Positions 52,888 to 62,024 of a DNA stretch of 64,000 bases are shown piece by piece (the stretch's first letter is position 1; each line of letters starts with the position of its first letter). Source of the stretch: CANMXU01 sp052030545 (GTDB lineage: Bacteria; Pseudomonadota; Gammaproteobacteria; Enterobacterales; Alteromonadaceae); NCBI RefSeq assembly GCF_052030545.1, contig NZ_JBPDIH010000003.1, positions 186,001-250,000 of the forward strand, given 5' to 3'. A program made the translations under genes and the position numbers. Below the pieces are notes generated by a model. It was not told the origin of the DNA. It did not search any database and saw nothing but the letters and a program-made list of their open reading frames with translations.

Positions 52888-53895
52888 ATGTCAAACTGTT
52901 CGGCAAAAATTACGGTATTAGGTGCGGGGTCTTATGGCACCGCTCTAGCTATTTGTTTAGCACGTAATAATAACAGTACCATATTGTGGGGACGCGATAG
53001 CCAACACGTTGCTAATATGGCAGCGCAGCGCAGCAATGACAGGTACTTACCTGATTGCCAATTCCCGGAAAAACTGCAGCTTGAAGCAGATTTAGCTACA
53101 GCGGTAACTGCTAGCGATATTATTCTAGTGGTTGTGCCTAGCCATGCATTTGGCGACATGTTGATGCAAATTAAACCTCACTTAAAAGCACATGCGAAAG
53201 TTGCATGGGCAACAAAAGGTTTAGATCATGAATCGGGTCGTTTATTGCAAGATGTCGCTCGAGAAATATTGGGGGAGCAAGTCAGCTTAGCCGTATTATC
53301 GGGGCCAACATTTGCCAAAGAAATGGCTGCTGGTTTACCTACCGCGATTTCACTTTCATCAACCGATGACAGTTTTGTCGGCGAAATATCTGATTTACTG
53401 CACTGCGAAAAAGCGTTTCGCGTATACAGTAATAACGACTTTATTGGTGTACAACTTGGTGGCGCAGTTAAAAATGTAATTGCCATTGGCGCAGGTATGG
53501 CCGACGGCATAGGTTTTGGTGCTAATGCAAGAACTGCACTTATCACCCGTGGTTTAGCCGAAATGACACGTTTAGGCAGCGCCCTAGGCGCAGAGCCTGA
53601 AACTTTTATGGGTATGGCAGGCTTAGGTGATTTAGTACTAACCTGTACTGATAATCAGTCACGTAATCGACGCTTTGGCTTAGCGCTAGGTAATGGCATT
53701 AGTGTTGAACAGGCAATGACAGATATTGGACAAGTTGTTGAAGGCTATCGTAATACCAAAGAAGTTCACATGTTAGCGCAACGCATGAATGTTGAAATGC
53801 CCATCGTTGAACAGGTATATCAAGTTTTATACTGCAACAAAAATGCAAAATTAGCTGCGGCTGATTTGCTTTCTCGCGAGCGTAAATACGAATAA
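52888..53895 (+). CDS. gpsA: Glycerol-3-phosphate dehydrogenase (NAD(P)+)
   Basis: 335 residues. Makes sn-glycerol 3-phosphate from dihydroxyacetone phosphate for phospholipid synthesis. NAD(P)-binding VLGAGSYGTALA at the N-terminus, VVVPSHA, LSGPTFAKE, the catalytic LGGAVKNVIAIGAG with its lysine, and GFGANARTALITRG. It lies 3 nt after secB and is followed by a terminator. Confidence 0.97.
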   Translation: MSNCSAKITVLGAGSYGTALAICLARNNNSTILWGRDSQHVANMAAQRSNDRYLPDCQFPEKLQLEADLATAVTASDIILVVVPSHAFGDMLMQIKPHLKAHAKVAWATKGLDHESGRLLQDVAREILGEQVSLAVLSGPTFAKEMAAGLPTAISLSSTDDSFVGEISDLLHCEKAFRVYSNNDFIGVQLGGAVKNVIAIGAGMADGIGFGANARTALITRGLAEMTRLGSALGAEPETFMGMAGLGDLVLTCTDNQSRNRRFGLALGNGISVEQAMTDIGQVVEGYRNTKEVHMLAQRMNVEMPIVEQVYQVLYCNKNAKLAAADLLSRERKYE

Positions 53896-53915
53896 CAGTA
53901 TTTTTTGTCATGTTC

Positions 53916-53950
53916 AAAAAAGCCAAACAGTTAAATTGTTTGGCTTTTTT
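53916..53950 (+). terminator. Terminator after gpsA
   Basis: A perfect 14-bp stem (53916-53929 and 53937-53950), 7-nt loop, T run, 20 nt after the gpsA stop. Bidirectional; also 56 nt past the stop of minus-strand trmL. Confidence 0.92.
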
Positions 53951-53990
53951 TTAGCTTTTAGCTTTTGGCTTTTAGCTTGTAACTTGTAAC
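53951..53990. repeat. Degenerate CTTTTAGCTTT repeat tract, copy C
   Basis: Four to five units of the type TTTAGCTTTTAGC / CTTGTAACTTG in 40 nt, directly after the gpsA terminator in the convergent gpsA/trmL gap. Shorter and AT-richer than tracts A and B but of the same unit and orientation. Confidence 0.6.
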
Positions 53991-54006
53991 TATGACAGAC
54001 GGCTAA

Positions 54007-54471
54007 CTATACCGAACCAGCAAAACCAAATTGACGCCAAGCTTCATAAACAATAACCGCGGTTGCATTAGATAAGTTCATACTACGGCTATCTTTTAAC
54101 ATCGGAATTCTAATTTTGTCTTGATCAGGAATTTGATCGCGTACTGAATCAGGCAACCCCGCCGTTTCTGAGCCAAACAGTACATAGTCACCTTCTTTAA
54201 AAGTGACGTCACCGTAATAGTTGGTCGCTTTGGTGGTGATCGCTAAAATTCTATTTGGTTGCTCGTTGGCAACAAAATCTTCAAAGCTTTTGTGTTTTTT
54301 GGTTGCAGCAAATTCATGGTAATCAAGCCCTGCTCGGCGCAATTTTTTGTCATCAAAGTCAAACCCTAGTGGCTCGATTAAATGCAAGCGAAAGCCTGAA
54401 TTTGCGCACAAACGAATAATATTACCTGTATTAGGTGGGATCTGTGGTTGAAATAAAACAACGTCTAACAT
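54007..54471 (-). CDS. trmL: tRNA (cytidine(34)-2'-O)-methyltransferase TrmL
   Basis: 154 residues, minimal SPOUT methyltransferase. Modifies C34/U34 of tRNA-Leu. N-terminal LDVVLFQPQIPPNTGNIIRLC, then LVEPLGFDFDDKKLRRAGLDY-type block (here IEPLGFDFDDKKLRRAGLDY), LFGSETAGLP, and the SAM-binding knot RIPMLKDSRSMNLSNA. The knot residues look intact. It lies convergent to gpsA, the conserved synteny. Confidence 0.95.
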   Translation of the reverse strand: MLDVVLFQPQIPPNTGNIIRLCANSGFRLHLIEPLGFDFDDKKLRRAGLDYHEFAATKKHKSFEDFVANEQPNRILAITTKATNYYGDVTFKEGDYVLFGSETAGLPDSVRDQIPDQDKIRIPMLKDSRSMNLSNATAVIVYEAWRQFGFAGSV

Positions 54472-54633
54472 GAAATCTAACTCAAATTCTGTCCAAAATA
54501 ACTAAGGCGATATTGTACCTTACTTTGCGCTAAGTTAACTATTTTCATTTATCCTCAAGTAAAAAAGGCTACAATAAGCCCTAACGCGTAGGCGTTATAC
54601 CATTTTCTTATTTTACCGATAAATTGATAAAAC

Positions 54634-55575
54634 ATGAGCCAAGAGCAATTAAAAACATCGACCAATAGTCAGCATGAAAATTACATTTTTCTCGTTCGTT
54701 TAGCCGCAATCGCCGCATCAGGCACAGCATTGCTACTAGTTATCTTAAAACTTTATGCCTGGTTTGTTAGTGACGCAAGTTCAATGCTCGCCTCTGCCAC
54801 CGACTCCATGCTCGATTTATTTGCATCGATTACCAATGTTATTATTCTGCGTTACGCCCTAGCCCCAGCCGATGACGATCATCGTTTTGGCCATGGCAAA
54901 GCAGAAAGCCTGGCAGGTCTTGCTCAGTCAGCCTTCGTATTAGGCTCGGCATTTTTATTAATTATTAACGGCATTGAACGCATTCATACACCTAAAGTTA
55001 TTGAACATAGCGCTATAGGTATTTGGGTCAGTGTTATCGCTATCGCCTTAACCTTGTTGTTGGTATTGCTGCAAAAGTGGGTTATCAAAAAAACCGACTC
55101 AGTTGCCATTGGCGCAGACGCTCTGCATTATCAGTCAGATTTATTACTCAATTTAGGGGTATTAATCGCGCTATTTTTAAGTCAAGGCACTTGGCTATAT
55201 GCTGATGGTATTTTCACGGTTGGGGTCGGTATTTTTCTGCTCTCCGGCGCAAGTAAAATTATCTGGATGAGTGTTGATCATTTAATGGATAAAGAACTTA
55301 ATATTGACGAACTTAACACCATAGAAAAAATCGTTTTAAGCAATAAAGATGCGCTAGGTATTCATGAGCTGCGCACACGAAAAGCTGGTGCACAACGCTT
55401 TATTCAGTTCCATTTAGAGTTAGATGATTCATTATTATTAATTGATGCGCACAAAATTGGCGATGCGATAGAACAGGAATTAATGGCAGCCTTTTCGCCA
55501 TGCGAGGTTTTTATTCACCATGATCCAAGCTCTGTGGTACCTGAAGAGCTTAAATATAAGGGCAAAAATAACTAA
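54634..55575 (+). CDS. fieF: Cation diffusion facilitator FieF
   Basis: 313 residues, six membrane helices and a C-terminal cytoplasmic domain. The metal sites of FieF/YiiP are visible: ATDSMLDL in TM2 and HYQSDLLLN in TM5, plus the HRFGHGKAESLAG loop. Exports Zn/Fe/Cd by proton antiport. The C-terminal domain has FIHHDPS near its end. No regulator adjacent. Converges on pldB with a 16-nt gap. Confidence 0.93.
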   Translation: MSQEQLKTSTNSQHENYIFLVRLAAIAASGTALLLVILKLYAWFVSDASSMLASATDSMLDLFASITNVIILRYALAPADDDHRFGHGKAESLAGLAQSAFVLGSAFLLIINGIERIHTPKVIEHSAIGIWVSVIAIALTLLLVLLQKWVIKKTDSVAIGADALHYQSDLLLNLGVLIALFLSQGTWLYADGIFTVGVGIFLLSGASKIIWMSVDHLMDKELNIDELNTIEKIVLSNKDALGIHELRTRKAGAQRFIQFHLELDDSLLLIDAHKIGDAIEQELMAAFSPCEVFIHHDPSSVVPEELKYKGKNN

Positions 55576-55591
55576 ATATATGCCTGAAAAG

Positions 55592-56590
55592 CTAATGCTT
55601 GTTAAACCACTTAAACACTTGTCTAAGTGCATGTTGACGTAATACATCTTTTTCAAACAATATTTCATGTTGCCCACCATGAATAACGGTGGGTTCACCT
55701 TTAGGGCAAGAGTTGGCATTTTGCTGATGAAGCTGCTGGCAAAAGTCATCCTGCGCGTTATTATCAACAATAACGTCTTCACTGCCTTGCAACACCATAA
55801 TAGGTGTCGTTAATTTGGCTAAGTTGTTGAATATTTTTAGGCGAACTTTTTCAGCTTCAATCAGCCATTTTATCGTAACACCACCCAATTGTAGGCTCGG
55901 GATCTGCCGATAAAGATCAAGAAATTGTTGATAACGCACTTGTGATTGCATCAAATGATTTCGCTTAAACGGTGTCGCTTTATAATTGCCTTGGCCTAAA
56001 AAATACCACCTAGTTTTACTAAACATGCGGTTAACTTTATCAAGAAACTTAACCGCACCATTGGCAATATTGTGAGGAATTAATCCGCTATTAATCGCGA
56101 TCATAGGTGAGGAGAGTACTGCCGCTTGCACTTTATCAGGATAGGTTTGCATAAATCGACAAGCAATAGCGCCTCCCATGGAGTGCGCTAAGATGTAGGG
56201 TTTATGCTGGTGCTCGCTAACAACATAATGTTCAACAAAATAATTTAAATCGGCAACATAATCATCAAACGATTCAACATAGCCCTTGTGTGGGTTAGGT
56301 AGCATTCGTCCCGACAAACCTTGGCCGCGATGGTCAAGAATAAAGACATTAAATTGCTGTTGATGAAATTCGTAAGCGAGCTCTTTGTATTTTAAATAGC
56401 TCTCGACTCGCCCCGGCACAATCACGACTGTTTTTTCAAACTGAGCAAAGCTAAACTGGCAAAAGTTAATTCGAAGCTGATCTTTGCCAACAAATTCAGA
56501 AAAGGTTCCCTGACGCCAAAAACGACTAATTGCATTATCACTACCAGATAACAACAACTGTTCGTTAGTAAACAACTTGTCCTTTGTCAT
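55592..56590 (-). CDS. pldB: Lysophospholipase L2-like alpha/beta-hydrolase
   Basis: 332 residues, no signal peptide. Alpha/beta-hydrolase with ILDHRGQGLSG (oxyanion region), the nucleophile in LAHSMGGAIA, and a late catalytic Asp/His pair around GSEDVIVD and HGGQHEI. The HRGQGxSxR segment and the KGYVESFDDYVAD stretch are typical of PldB. Cleaves lysophospholipids in the inner membrane leaflet. It lies 36 nt downstream of cpxA in the same direction, so it may be in the cpx transcript. Confidence 0.88.
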   Translation of the reverse strand: MTKDKLFTNEQLLLSGSDNAISRFWRQGTFSEFVGKDQLRINFCQFSFAQFEKTVVIVPGRVESYLKYKELAYEFHQQQFNVFILDHRGQGLSGRMLPNPHKGYVESFDDYVADLNYFVEHYVVSEHQHKPYILAHSMGGAIACRFMQTYPDKVQAAVLSSPMIAINSGLIPHNIANGAVKFLDKVNRMFSKTRWYFLGQGNYKATPFKRNHLMQSQVRYQQFLDLYRQIPSLQLGGVTIKWLIEAEKVRLKIFNNLAKLTTPIMVLQGSEDVIVDNNAQDDFCQQLHQQNANSCPKGEPTVIHGGQHEILFEKDVLRQHALRQVFKWFNKH

Positions 56591-56626
56591 GAATTCTCAC
56601 CTTCCATAGTTTTTATCTTTAAATTA

Positions 56627-58015
56627 TCAAATAGTTAACGGTAGTTCTATAGTTACCGTCAAGCCTTTTTCACTATTATTTTTTGCGCTAATGGTGCCTT
56701 GATGGGCAACAATGGCCTGTTTGGCAATAGCCAAGCCTAACCCCGTACCACCTGTTTTTCTATCTCGCGCGTCTGCAACCCGATAAAAAGGTTCAAATAA
56801 CTGATTGATGTTCTGCTCTGGAACACCAGGACCAGTATCGATGACTTTAATCAATAAACGCTGTGCGATGACTTCTACTGTGCAGCTTATCGAGCTATTT
56901 TCAGGGCTATATTTTACGGCGTTGGTTAACACGTTATTAATCGCACTCGTTAACAACTGCACATCTACCGACAAACTGCCTTCAACATTCAAATTAAAAT
57001 GAATAACGATATGCTTATTATCAGCAATAAATTGCGTATCTTGAATAATAGGTTCGAGTAATGTTTTTATATCAATTGTTTCAACATTCAGCGCATATAG
57101 TGAATTTTCTAATTTCGACAACGACAATACGTTAGCAATCATTTGGTCTAAACGCTCTACTTCCATTTCACAACGCAGTAAGTATTTAATCAGCTCATCA
57201 GGTTTGCTTGACGATTTTTGCGCTAAACCTAATGCCAATTGCAGTCGTGTCATTGGCGAACGCAATTCATGGGAAACATCGGCAATCAGCCGTTGTTGTG
57301 CTGACATGCTTGACTGAAGCTTTTCCGCCATCAAATTAAAGCTGGTCGCTAAACTGCCTAATTCATCGCTACGAGCGCTGTCACGCTCTACACGCACCGT
57401 TAAATCACCGTCGCCTAATTGCGTTGCCGCATTTTGAATTCGACGCAATGGCTTATTTAAGGTGCGCGCTAAGAACCAACACAACACGAAACTAATAAAT
57501 AATGGCACCATTAACCTTAACCAAGCAGGTAACTTCATAAATTTACGGGCAATACTCGGAGATGGCGCTCTACCGGTATAGAAAAGTTGATATTCTTTAT
57601 TATTAAAAGATACCATTTTAGGGCCGGTAATTCTTCCAAATGCTAACCGAATGGTTTTCATTTCGTTGTCGAAATCGTTTTTAGCAATGTAGTCTGCAAA
57701 CGGTGTTATTTTTTCACGCACATTCGACACCACTTTACCGGTGAGCATATCTTTAATGACAATCGCATCGCCATACCTGCGCGGGGAAAACATGACAAAA
57801 CGTTTGATATTATTGGGGCGAGCATTGAGTAAATGCGTTTCTATTTGCTCTAACTGCTTGGCATCGCCACGGTAAAGACTTAAGCGAGTGGATGACTTAT
57901 TCAGTTGATTAGTTATTGCAATAGTGGCGATAACAGAGGTAATTGTGATCAGCCAAAACCACAAAAATAACTTAACGTTAATCGACATAAAGCCTGATAA
58001 AAAACCGCGCGCCAT
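56627..58015 (-). CDS. cpxA: Envelope-stress sensor histidine kinase CpxA
   Basis: 462 residues. TM1 near 12-34, a ~130-residue periplasmic sensor domain, TM2 near 165-184, a HAMP domain with TLNKPLRRIQNA, then the kinase: H-box VSHELRSPMTRLQ with His249, N-box, G-boxes DTGPGVPE and GTGLGLAIAK. The GTG/ATG start overlaps the cpxR stop codon by 1 nt (TAATG), so translation is coupled. In E. coli it phosphorylates CpxR upon misfolded envelope proteins; the partner is adjacent here. Confidence 0.94.
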   Translation of the reverse strand: MARGFLSGFMSINVKLFLWFWLITITSVIATIAITNQLNKSSTRLSLYRGDAKQLEQIETHLLNARPNNIKRFVMFSPRRYGDAIVIKDMLTGKVVSNVREKITPFADYIAKNDFDNEMKTIRLAFGRITGPKMVSFNNKEYQLFYTGRAPSPSIARKFMKLPAWLRLMVPLFISFVLCWFLARTLNKPLRRIQNAATQLGDGDLTVRVERDSARSDELGSLATSFNLMAEKLQSSMSAQQRLIADVSHELRSPMTRLQLALGLAQKSSSKPDELIKYLLRCEMEVERLDQMIANVLSLSKLENSLYALNVETIDIKTLLEPIIQDTQFIADNKHIVIHFNLNVEGSLSVDVQLLTSAINNVLTNAVKYSPENSSISCTVEVIAQRLLIKVIDTGPGVPEQNINQLFEPFYRVADARDRKTGGTGLGLAIAKQAIVAHQGTISAKNNSEKGLTVTIELPLTI

Positions 58016-58713
58016 TACAAGTCTCCAGAAAGGAAGATATATCCTGCCCCGCGGATAGTTTTAAATTTGTCGCTTGGGCTTAATGGCAAAAGTTTGCGGC
58101 GAATATTACTGATATGCATATCGATACTACGATCAAAAGCCGTTAACTTTCTACCAAGCACTTCTTCAGACAATAATTCTTTAGTGACAATTTGACCTGT
58201 TTTAGACATAAGCACATGTAAAAGTTGATATTCAGTCCCCGTTAATTCAACATCCTGCTGATGGCAGCTGACCTCTCGCGTTGCATGATTTAACACCACA
58301 TGATTAACTTCTAAAAGCGACGACTCTTCTTTGTTATGCTTAACAATATCAATTCGGCGCAAGATGGCTTTAATACGAGCTAATAATTCACGGTGTTGAA
58401 ATGGCTTAGCAAGGTAATCATCCGCACCTAACTCTAGCCCTAAAATTCGATCGGTTTCATCGCCACGTGCTGTTAACATTAAAATAGGGGTTTTATGATG
58501 CCCGCCGAGCGCTTTTAATACTTCAAAACCATTCAGCTCAGGCATCATTACATCTAATAAAATAAGATCAATATTGTCACTATAGGCGGTTTCTAATCCA
58601 GAAACGCCATCATAACAAGCACTGACTTCAAAACCTTCGCTGACCAAATACTCAGACAGTAACTCGACCAGTTCGTGATCATCGTCTATTAATAAAATAT
58701 GTTGTGGTTTCAT
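58015..58713 (-). CDS. cpxR: Envelope-stress response regulator CpxR
   Basis: 232 residues, OmpR-type. Receiver with the acidic pocket (DDDHE) and phospho-acceptor Asp54 in LLDVMMPEL, switch Thr in LTARGD and Lys in YLAKPF. C-terminal winged helix with EVLGRKLTAFDRSIDMHISNIRRKL and IRGAGYIF. The next gene cpxA overlaps its stop by 1 nt. Upstream, a CpxR box lies 80 nt away, consistent with autoregulation and control of the divergent cpxP homologue. Confidence 0.95.
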   Translation of the reverse strand: MKPQHILLIDDDHELVELLSEYLVSEGFEVSACYDGVSGLETAYSDNIDLILLDVMMPELNGFEVLKALGGHHKTPILMLTARGDETDRILGLELGADDYLAKPFQHRELLARIKAILRRIDIVKHNKEESSLLEVNHVVLNHATREVSCHQQDVELTGTEYQLLHVLMSKTGQIVTKELLSEEVLGRKLTAFDRSIDMHISNIRRKLLPLSPSDKFKTIRGAGYIFLSGDL

Positions 58714-58794
58714 GGTGCCAATACCTCGTGTTTAGGCGCGTTTGAAGCTATTACTAACTGTATCATAAGGCATGTCTTTTTCTACCAAGAATAA

Positions 58795-58820
58795 TTTACA
58801 CAAGCTTTACACTGCTTTGC
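58795..58820. promoter_or_regulatory. CpxR box between cpxR and the cpxP homologue
   Basis: TTTAC at 58795-58799 and TTTAC at 58806-58810 (spacing 6 nt), with a weaker TTTGC at 58816-58820. Read on the minus strand this is GTAAA-N6-GTAAA, the known CpxR recognition pattern GTAAA-N4-8-GTAAA. A possible -10 for cpxP (TATAGT) lies at 58842-58847, placing the box near -50. Confidence 0.7.
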
Positions 58821-58928
58821 GTTTCTTTGCTTATATTTCTCTATAGTAACTATATGGCTATTAAGTGACCTTCCCCTTACGTGACTTAATATCATATCAA
58901 ACACAGTTTCATTGTTGAGGAGCAAGAA

Positions 58929-59420
58929 ATGAGTATTATTAAAGCAAGTAAGTTAAAGCCGTTAGTTATTGCCCTATCTACGAGTGCAATTTTATTAACA
59001 TCGACTATCTCAATCGCTGAAAGTGATATGCGCGGTATGCGTGACGGTGCCCATCATCACCATGGTCACGAGCTAAAACGTATGTCAAAAGCACTAGATC
59101 TTACTGACGAACAGCGCACTCAGATAAAAGATATCCTGAGCCGCGCCAAAGAAACAAGAGAAGCAAGTAAAGCTGAAAACCAAGCAACAAAAGAAGCCTT
59201 TAAACTGTCGATGAAAGCGATTATGGAAGCAGAAGAGTTTAACGAAAGTGATTTTGTTAATTTACACCAAGAAAATCAGCAGACCTTTTTAGCCGCTAAA
59301 GTTGAAAAAGCTAAAGTTAAGCATGCTGTGTTACAAGTGCTTACGCAAGAGCAAAAAGACAAGTGGATGAAGATAAAAAGTAAATTCAAAAAACGTGGCA
59401 ATAAGCACAGAACGCTTTAA
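58929..59420 (+). CDS. cpxP: CpxP/Spy-family periplasmic chaperone
   Basis: 163 residues. Signal peptide (about 1-30, ending at SIAES), a His-rich stretch (HHHHGHELKRM near 42-52), and two LTxxQ motifs (LTDEQ near 58-62, LTQEQ near 137-141) in an all-helical mature domain. CpxP inhibits CpxA and assists the degradation of misfolded proteins; Spy acts as a chaperone. The CpxR box upstream and position opposite cpxR favour CpxP. A GAGGAG ribosome binding site precedes the ATG. Confidence 0.9.
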   Translation: MSIIKASKLKPLVIALSTSAILLTSTISIAESDMRGMRDGAHHHHGHELKRMSKALDLTDEQRTQIKDILSRAKETREASKAENQATKEAFKLSMKAIMEAEEFNESDFVNLHQENQQTFLAAKVEKAKVKHAVLQVLTQEQKDKWMKIKSKFKKRGNKHRTL

Positions 59421-59432
59421 TAAATCGTTTGC

Positions 59433-61370
59433 TTAGTGAGTTAAGCTAAAAGAGAATATTTTAGACATTTTACTTTCTACGGCTTTGTCATTCTCTTTAG
59501 CCGGTATAAAACGCCATTTAGACATGGCGTTTTTTACTGAGCTTTTGAAATAGCTCATTTTGTTTTTTCGTTCAAAGAAAATATCCTTCACTTTACCATT
59601 GGTATCTATGGTGAAGCTTACAAAAATATCTAACTCAATGCCTCGACGTTTTGCCGCTGACGGATATTTTGGATCTACCGACTTAATTAATGTCGCTTTG
59701 CTTTTTTGATAAGCCACAGGCGTATTTGAATATTCTTGATTAGCAATAACCGTGTTTTCAGGTTCGCTATTAAAACTAAGGTAATTATTCTGTACGGCGC
59801 TTTGCTTGAGTGGCTCTGCTGCTATAACGTCATCTGCCGGAACATCTTCAGAAAGTGATGCAATTTGCAGTGCATAAGGGTTGTTCACTACTGAGTTGTT
59901 ATTTGAAGAGTTAGTGCGCTCAAAAGCAGATTCAACCTTTGACGGTGTCTCACTTGGTATATGTTCTGTTATTGAAAAAGATTCATTTTTAGCGATAGCT
60001 GGTTCAACAACCACTTTCTCGGTAGTCGACTCATCAATAACCGCTTTGACTGTTGTTGGTTGATAAGCTACCACGTCTTTTTGCTGTAACTCAGCCGCTG
60101 ATGGGTTTTGACGAGGAAGCACAATATCATTGTCAACCGCAGCGTTATTTTCCGATAAATACTCTTTAGCCAAAGACTCGCTATCGTTACTAATTACTAC
60201 AGTCGGTGCTAGCACCGTATCTTGTTCAAGTAAATTTTGTGCAATCGATGTTTGCGATAATTGCTGCTCAGTTTGATAACTTGAGACATCACGGCTTATG
60301 CTTTCAGGCTTAAATAAAAGCTGGCCTGAGTTAAAGTCATACATAGGTAAGTGAATAAATTGGCTCAAGGCAACCAAAGCTAAGGTGGCAATAATTGCTA
60401 CCGATGTTAATAGTTTTGCCGTTTGATTTTCATTTACGCAATGATGGTGATCGATCAAACGCAATACTCGTTGTTTTAAGTCGCCACCCGAGGCAGCCAT
60501 AGCAATTGATGGAATTGTATGTGCGCGGTGTTTTTTACAATGACTGGCGGTATCTGCAAGCGTATGAGCATAAGCAACAGGGTTTCCACAATGATGCACG
60601 GCAATATCGTCACTACAATATTCACGCTCATTACGCATTTTTTTAGCCACCCAATGCACGCAAGGGTGAAAAAACAGCAAGGTTTCTACTAGCGTTTGTA
60701 AAAAATTAACCAAATAGTCATGGCGTCGAATGTGTGCCAACTCGTGCAAAATTAACATATCGAGCTGAGCAGGCGTCAATCCTGAAAGCATACTCGCAGG
60801 AATAATAACAACAGGTTTTAACCAACCAATTGCCATTGGCACTTTCACTTTTAGCGAGATTAATAAACGTGGTGTCTTGGTAATTTTTAATTGCTGGCTA
60901 AACTCAACAAAGCGCTGTTGCAGCTGTTCATTGGTTGGCACTATGCCATGCTTAGGTAATTGATGAACGTTGTATAGCTCAAGCAATAATTTGCTTACCA
61001 ATAACAAAACCACCGCAAGCCAAGCAAGACTTATATAAGGCGCAAACTCTAATAAACTATGCGACCATGCATTGCTCATATCCGTTGAAATGCCTAATAC
61101 CGAATGTTCTACGGCGAGAAATTCAAGCGGATTAAGCTGTTGCAGAGAATGAGGTTGATAAATCCAGAAAAACGTTGATATCGGCATTAAAAAGTGCGCA
61201 AGCATGGCAACAGATGAAGCCAAATACCGAGCTTGAGCTTTTTGATGAGGAATAATGGCAAGCACACACTTTAATACGAGCGCAACCATGCAGCCTTGCC
61301 ACACAAAGTGCATCAAGGTTAAGGCTAAACTGTATAAAAGTGGACTACTTAAAAAATTTTCCAGCATCAA
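59433..61370 (-). CDS. BlaR1/M56 metallopeptidase with C-terminal TonB domain
   Basis: 645 residues. Several N-terminal membrane helices (near 8-30, 36-52, 110-130) with the zinc motif HELAH near residue 207 and ERNEREYCSDD-type third ligand (here NEREYCSDDIAVH) give an M56 peptidase like BlaR1. After a TM near 325-345 there is a ~200-residue Ser/Asn-rich periplasmic linker and a TonB C-terminal domain (DPKYPSAAKRRG, WRFIPAKENDK). BlaI regulators are cut by such peptidases; here the sensor would be the TonB part rather than a penicillin-binding domain. blaI lies 14 nt upstream. Confidence 0.88.
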   Translation of the reverse strand: MMLENFLSSPLLYSLALTLMHFVWQGCMVALVLKCVLAIIPHQKAQARYLASSVAMLAHFLMPISTFFWIYQPHSLQQLNPLEFLAVEHSVLGISTDMSNAWSHSLLEFAPYISLAWLAVVLLLVSKLLLELYNVHQLPKHGIVPTNEQLQQRFVEFSQQLKITKTPRLLISLKVKVPMAIGWLKPVVIIPASMLSGLTPAQLDMLILHELAHIRRHDYLVNFLQTLVETLLFFHPCVHWVAKKMRNEREYCSDDIAVHHCGNPVAYAHTLADTASHCKKHRAHTIPSIAMAASGGDLKQRVLRLIDHHHCVNENQTAKLLTSVAIIATLALVALSQFIHLPMYDFNSGQLLFKPESISRDVSSYQTEQQLSQTSIAQNLLEQDTVLAPTVVISNDSESLAKEYLSENNAAVDNDIVLPRQNPSAAELQQKDVVAYQPTTVKAVIDESTTEKVVVEPAIAKNESFSITEHIPSETPSKVESAFERTNSSNNNSVVNNPYALQIASLSEDVPADDVIAAEPLKQSAVQNNYLSFNSEPENTVIANQEYSNTPVAYQKSKATLIKSVDPKYPSAAKRRGIELDIFVSFTIDTNGKVKDIFFERKNKMSYFKSSVKNAMSKWRFIPAKENDKAVESKMSKIFSFSLTH

Positions 61371-61384
61371 TATTTCGCTTTACA

Positions 61385-61771
61385 CTAGGCCTGTTTTTCT
61401 AATTTATTTAACAATTGACGAATATCTTCAATTTCTTCTTTACTGGTTGAATCGCCAATAGCACGCATCACCAGTTTAGACGTTGAACCGCCAAACGCTT
61501 TTGCGGCTAAGTCTTTCAATAACGACGACTGAGTCGATACTTCACTGTTCGCAGGAGAGTATACATGAGCACGATTAGTTTCATCTCGTGTTACCAGTGT
61601 TTTGTCGTGCATAATTTGTAATATTTTTAATACGGTTGTATAACCGGTACTTTGTGTTTCACTGACTGCATCATGAATTTGCCTTACCGTTGCAGGTCCT
61701 ATTTTCCATAAAACGTTCAACAGCGACAATTCAGCTTCAGTAGGTTTTTGTCTCGAACTTTCACGAGCCAT
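61385..61771 (-). CDS. BlaI/MecI/CopY family transcriptional repressor
   Basis: 128 residues. Winged helix-turn-helix in the first ~75 residues (PTEAELSLLNVLWKIGPAT, TTVLKILQIMHDKTLV) and a dimerisation helix bundle, the BlaI pattern. It represses its own operon until cleaved by the M56 peptidase encoded 14 nt downstream. An inverted repeat CTAACT-AG-AGTTAG, 28 nt upstream of the ATG, is a candidate operator. Not evidently tied to beta-lactamase; no such gene is near. Confidence 0.9.
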   Translation of the reverse strand: MARESSRQKPTEAELSLLNVLWKIGPATVRQIHDAVSETQSTGYTTVLKILQIMHDKTLVTRDETNRAHVYSPANSEVSTQSSLLKDLAAKAFGGSTSKLVMRAIGDSTSKEEIEDIRQLLNKLEKQA

Positions 61772-61798
61772 ATAATTACTTCCTTAACAATAAAACAA

Positions 61799-61812
61799 CT
61801 AACTAGAGTTAG
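61799..61812. promoter_or_regulatory. Candidate operator for the BlaI-type repressor
   Basis: A 14-nt inverted repeat, CTAACT and AGTTAG around a two-base centre, in the leader of the blaI-M56 operon (blaI starts at 61771). It differs from the staphylococcal BlaI box (TACA-TGTA cores), so the assignment rests on position and symmetry only. The 253-nt gap 61772-62024 holds nothing else I can support. Confidence 0.4.
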
Positions 61813-62024
61813 CGCCAGAATAAAGAGTTACGAATAACATCGTATCTTGTGAAGATAAAATGAGCAACACTTTATTACAGCAGTTAAACAGGATGATTAC
61901 ATTTTTATGATGTTTACACCAATAACTCGCTTTTATTGGAGCAACAAATAAGCTTAAGAGTAGTCGCACTTATTGATTTCTGAAGGAGATATATACCTAG
62001 AATAAGTCGTTGATAAAAATCAAA

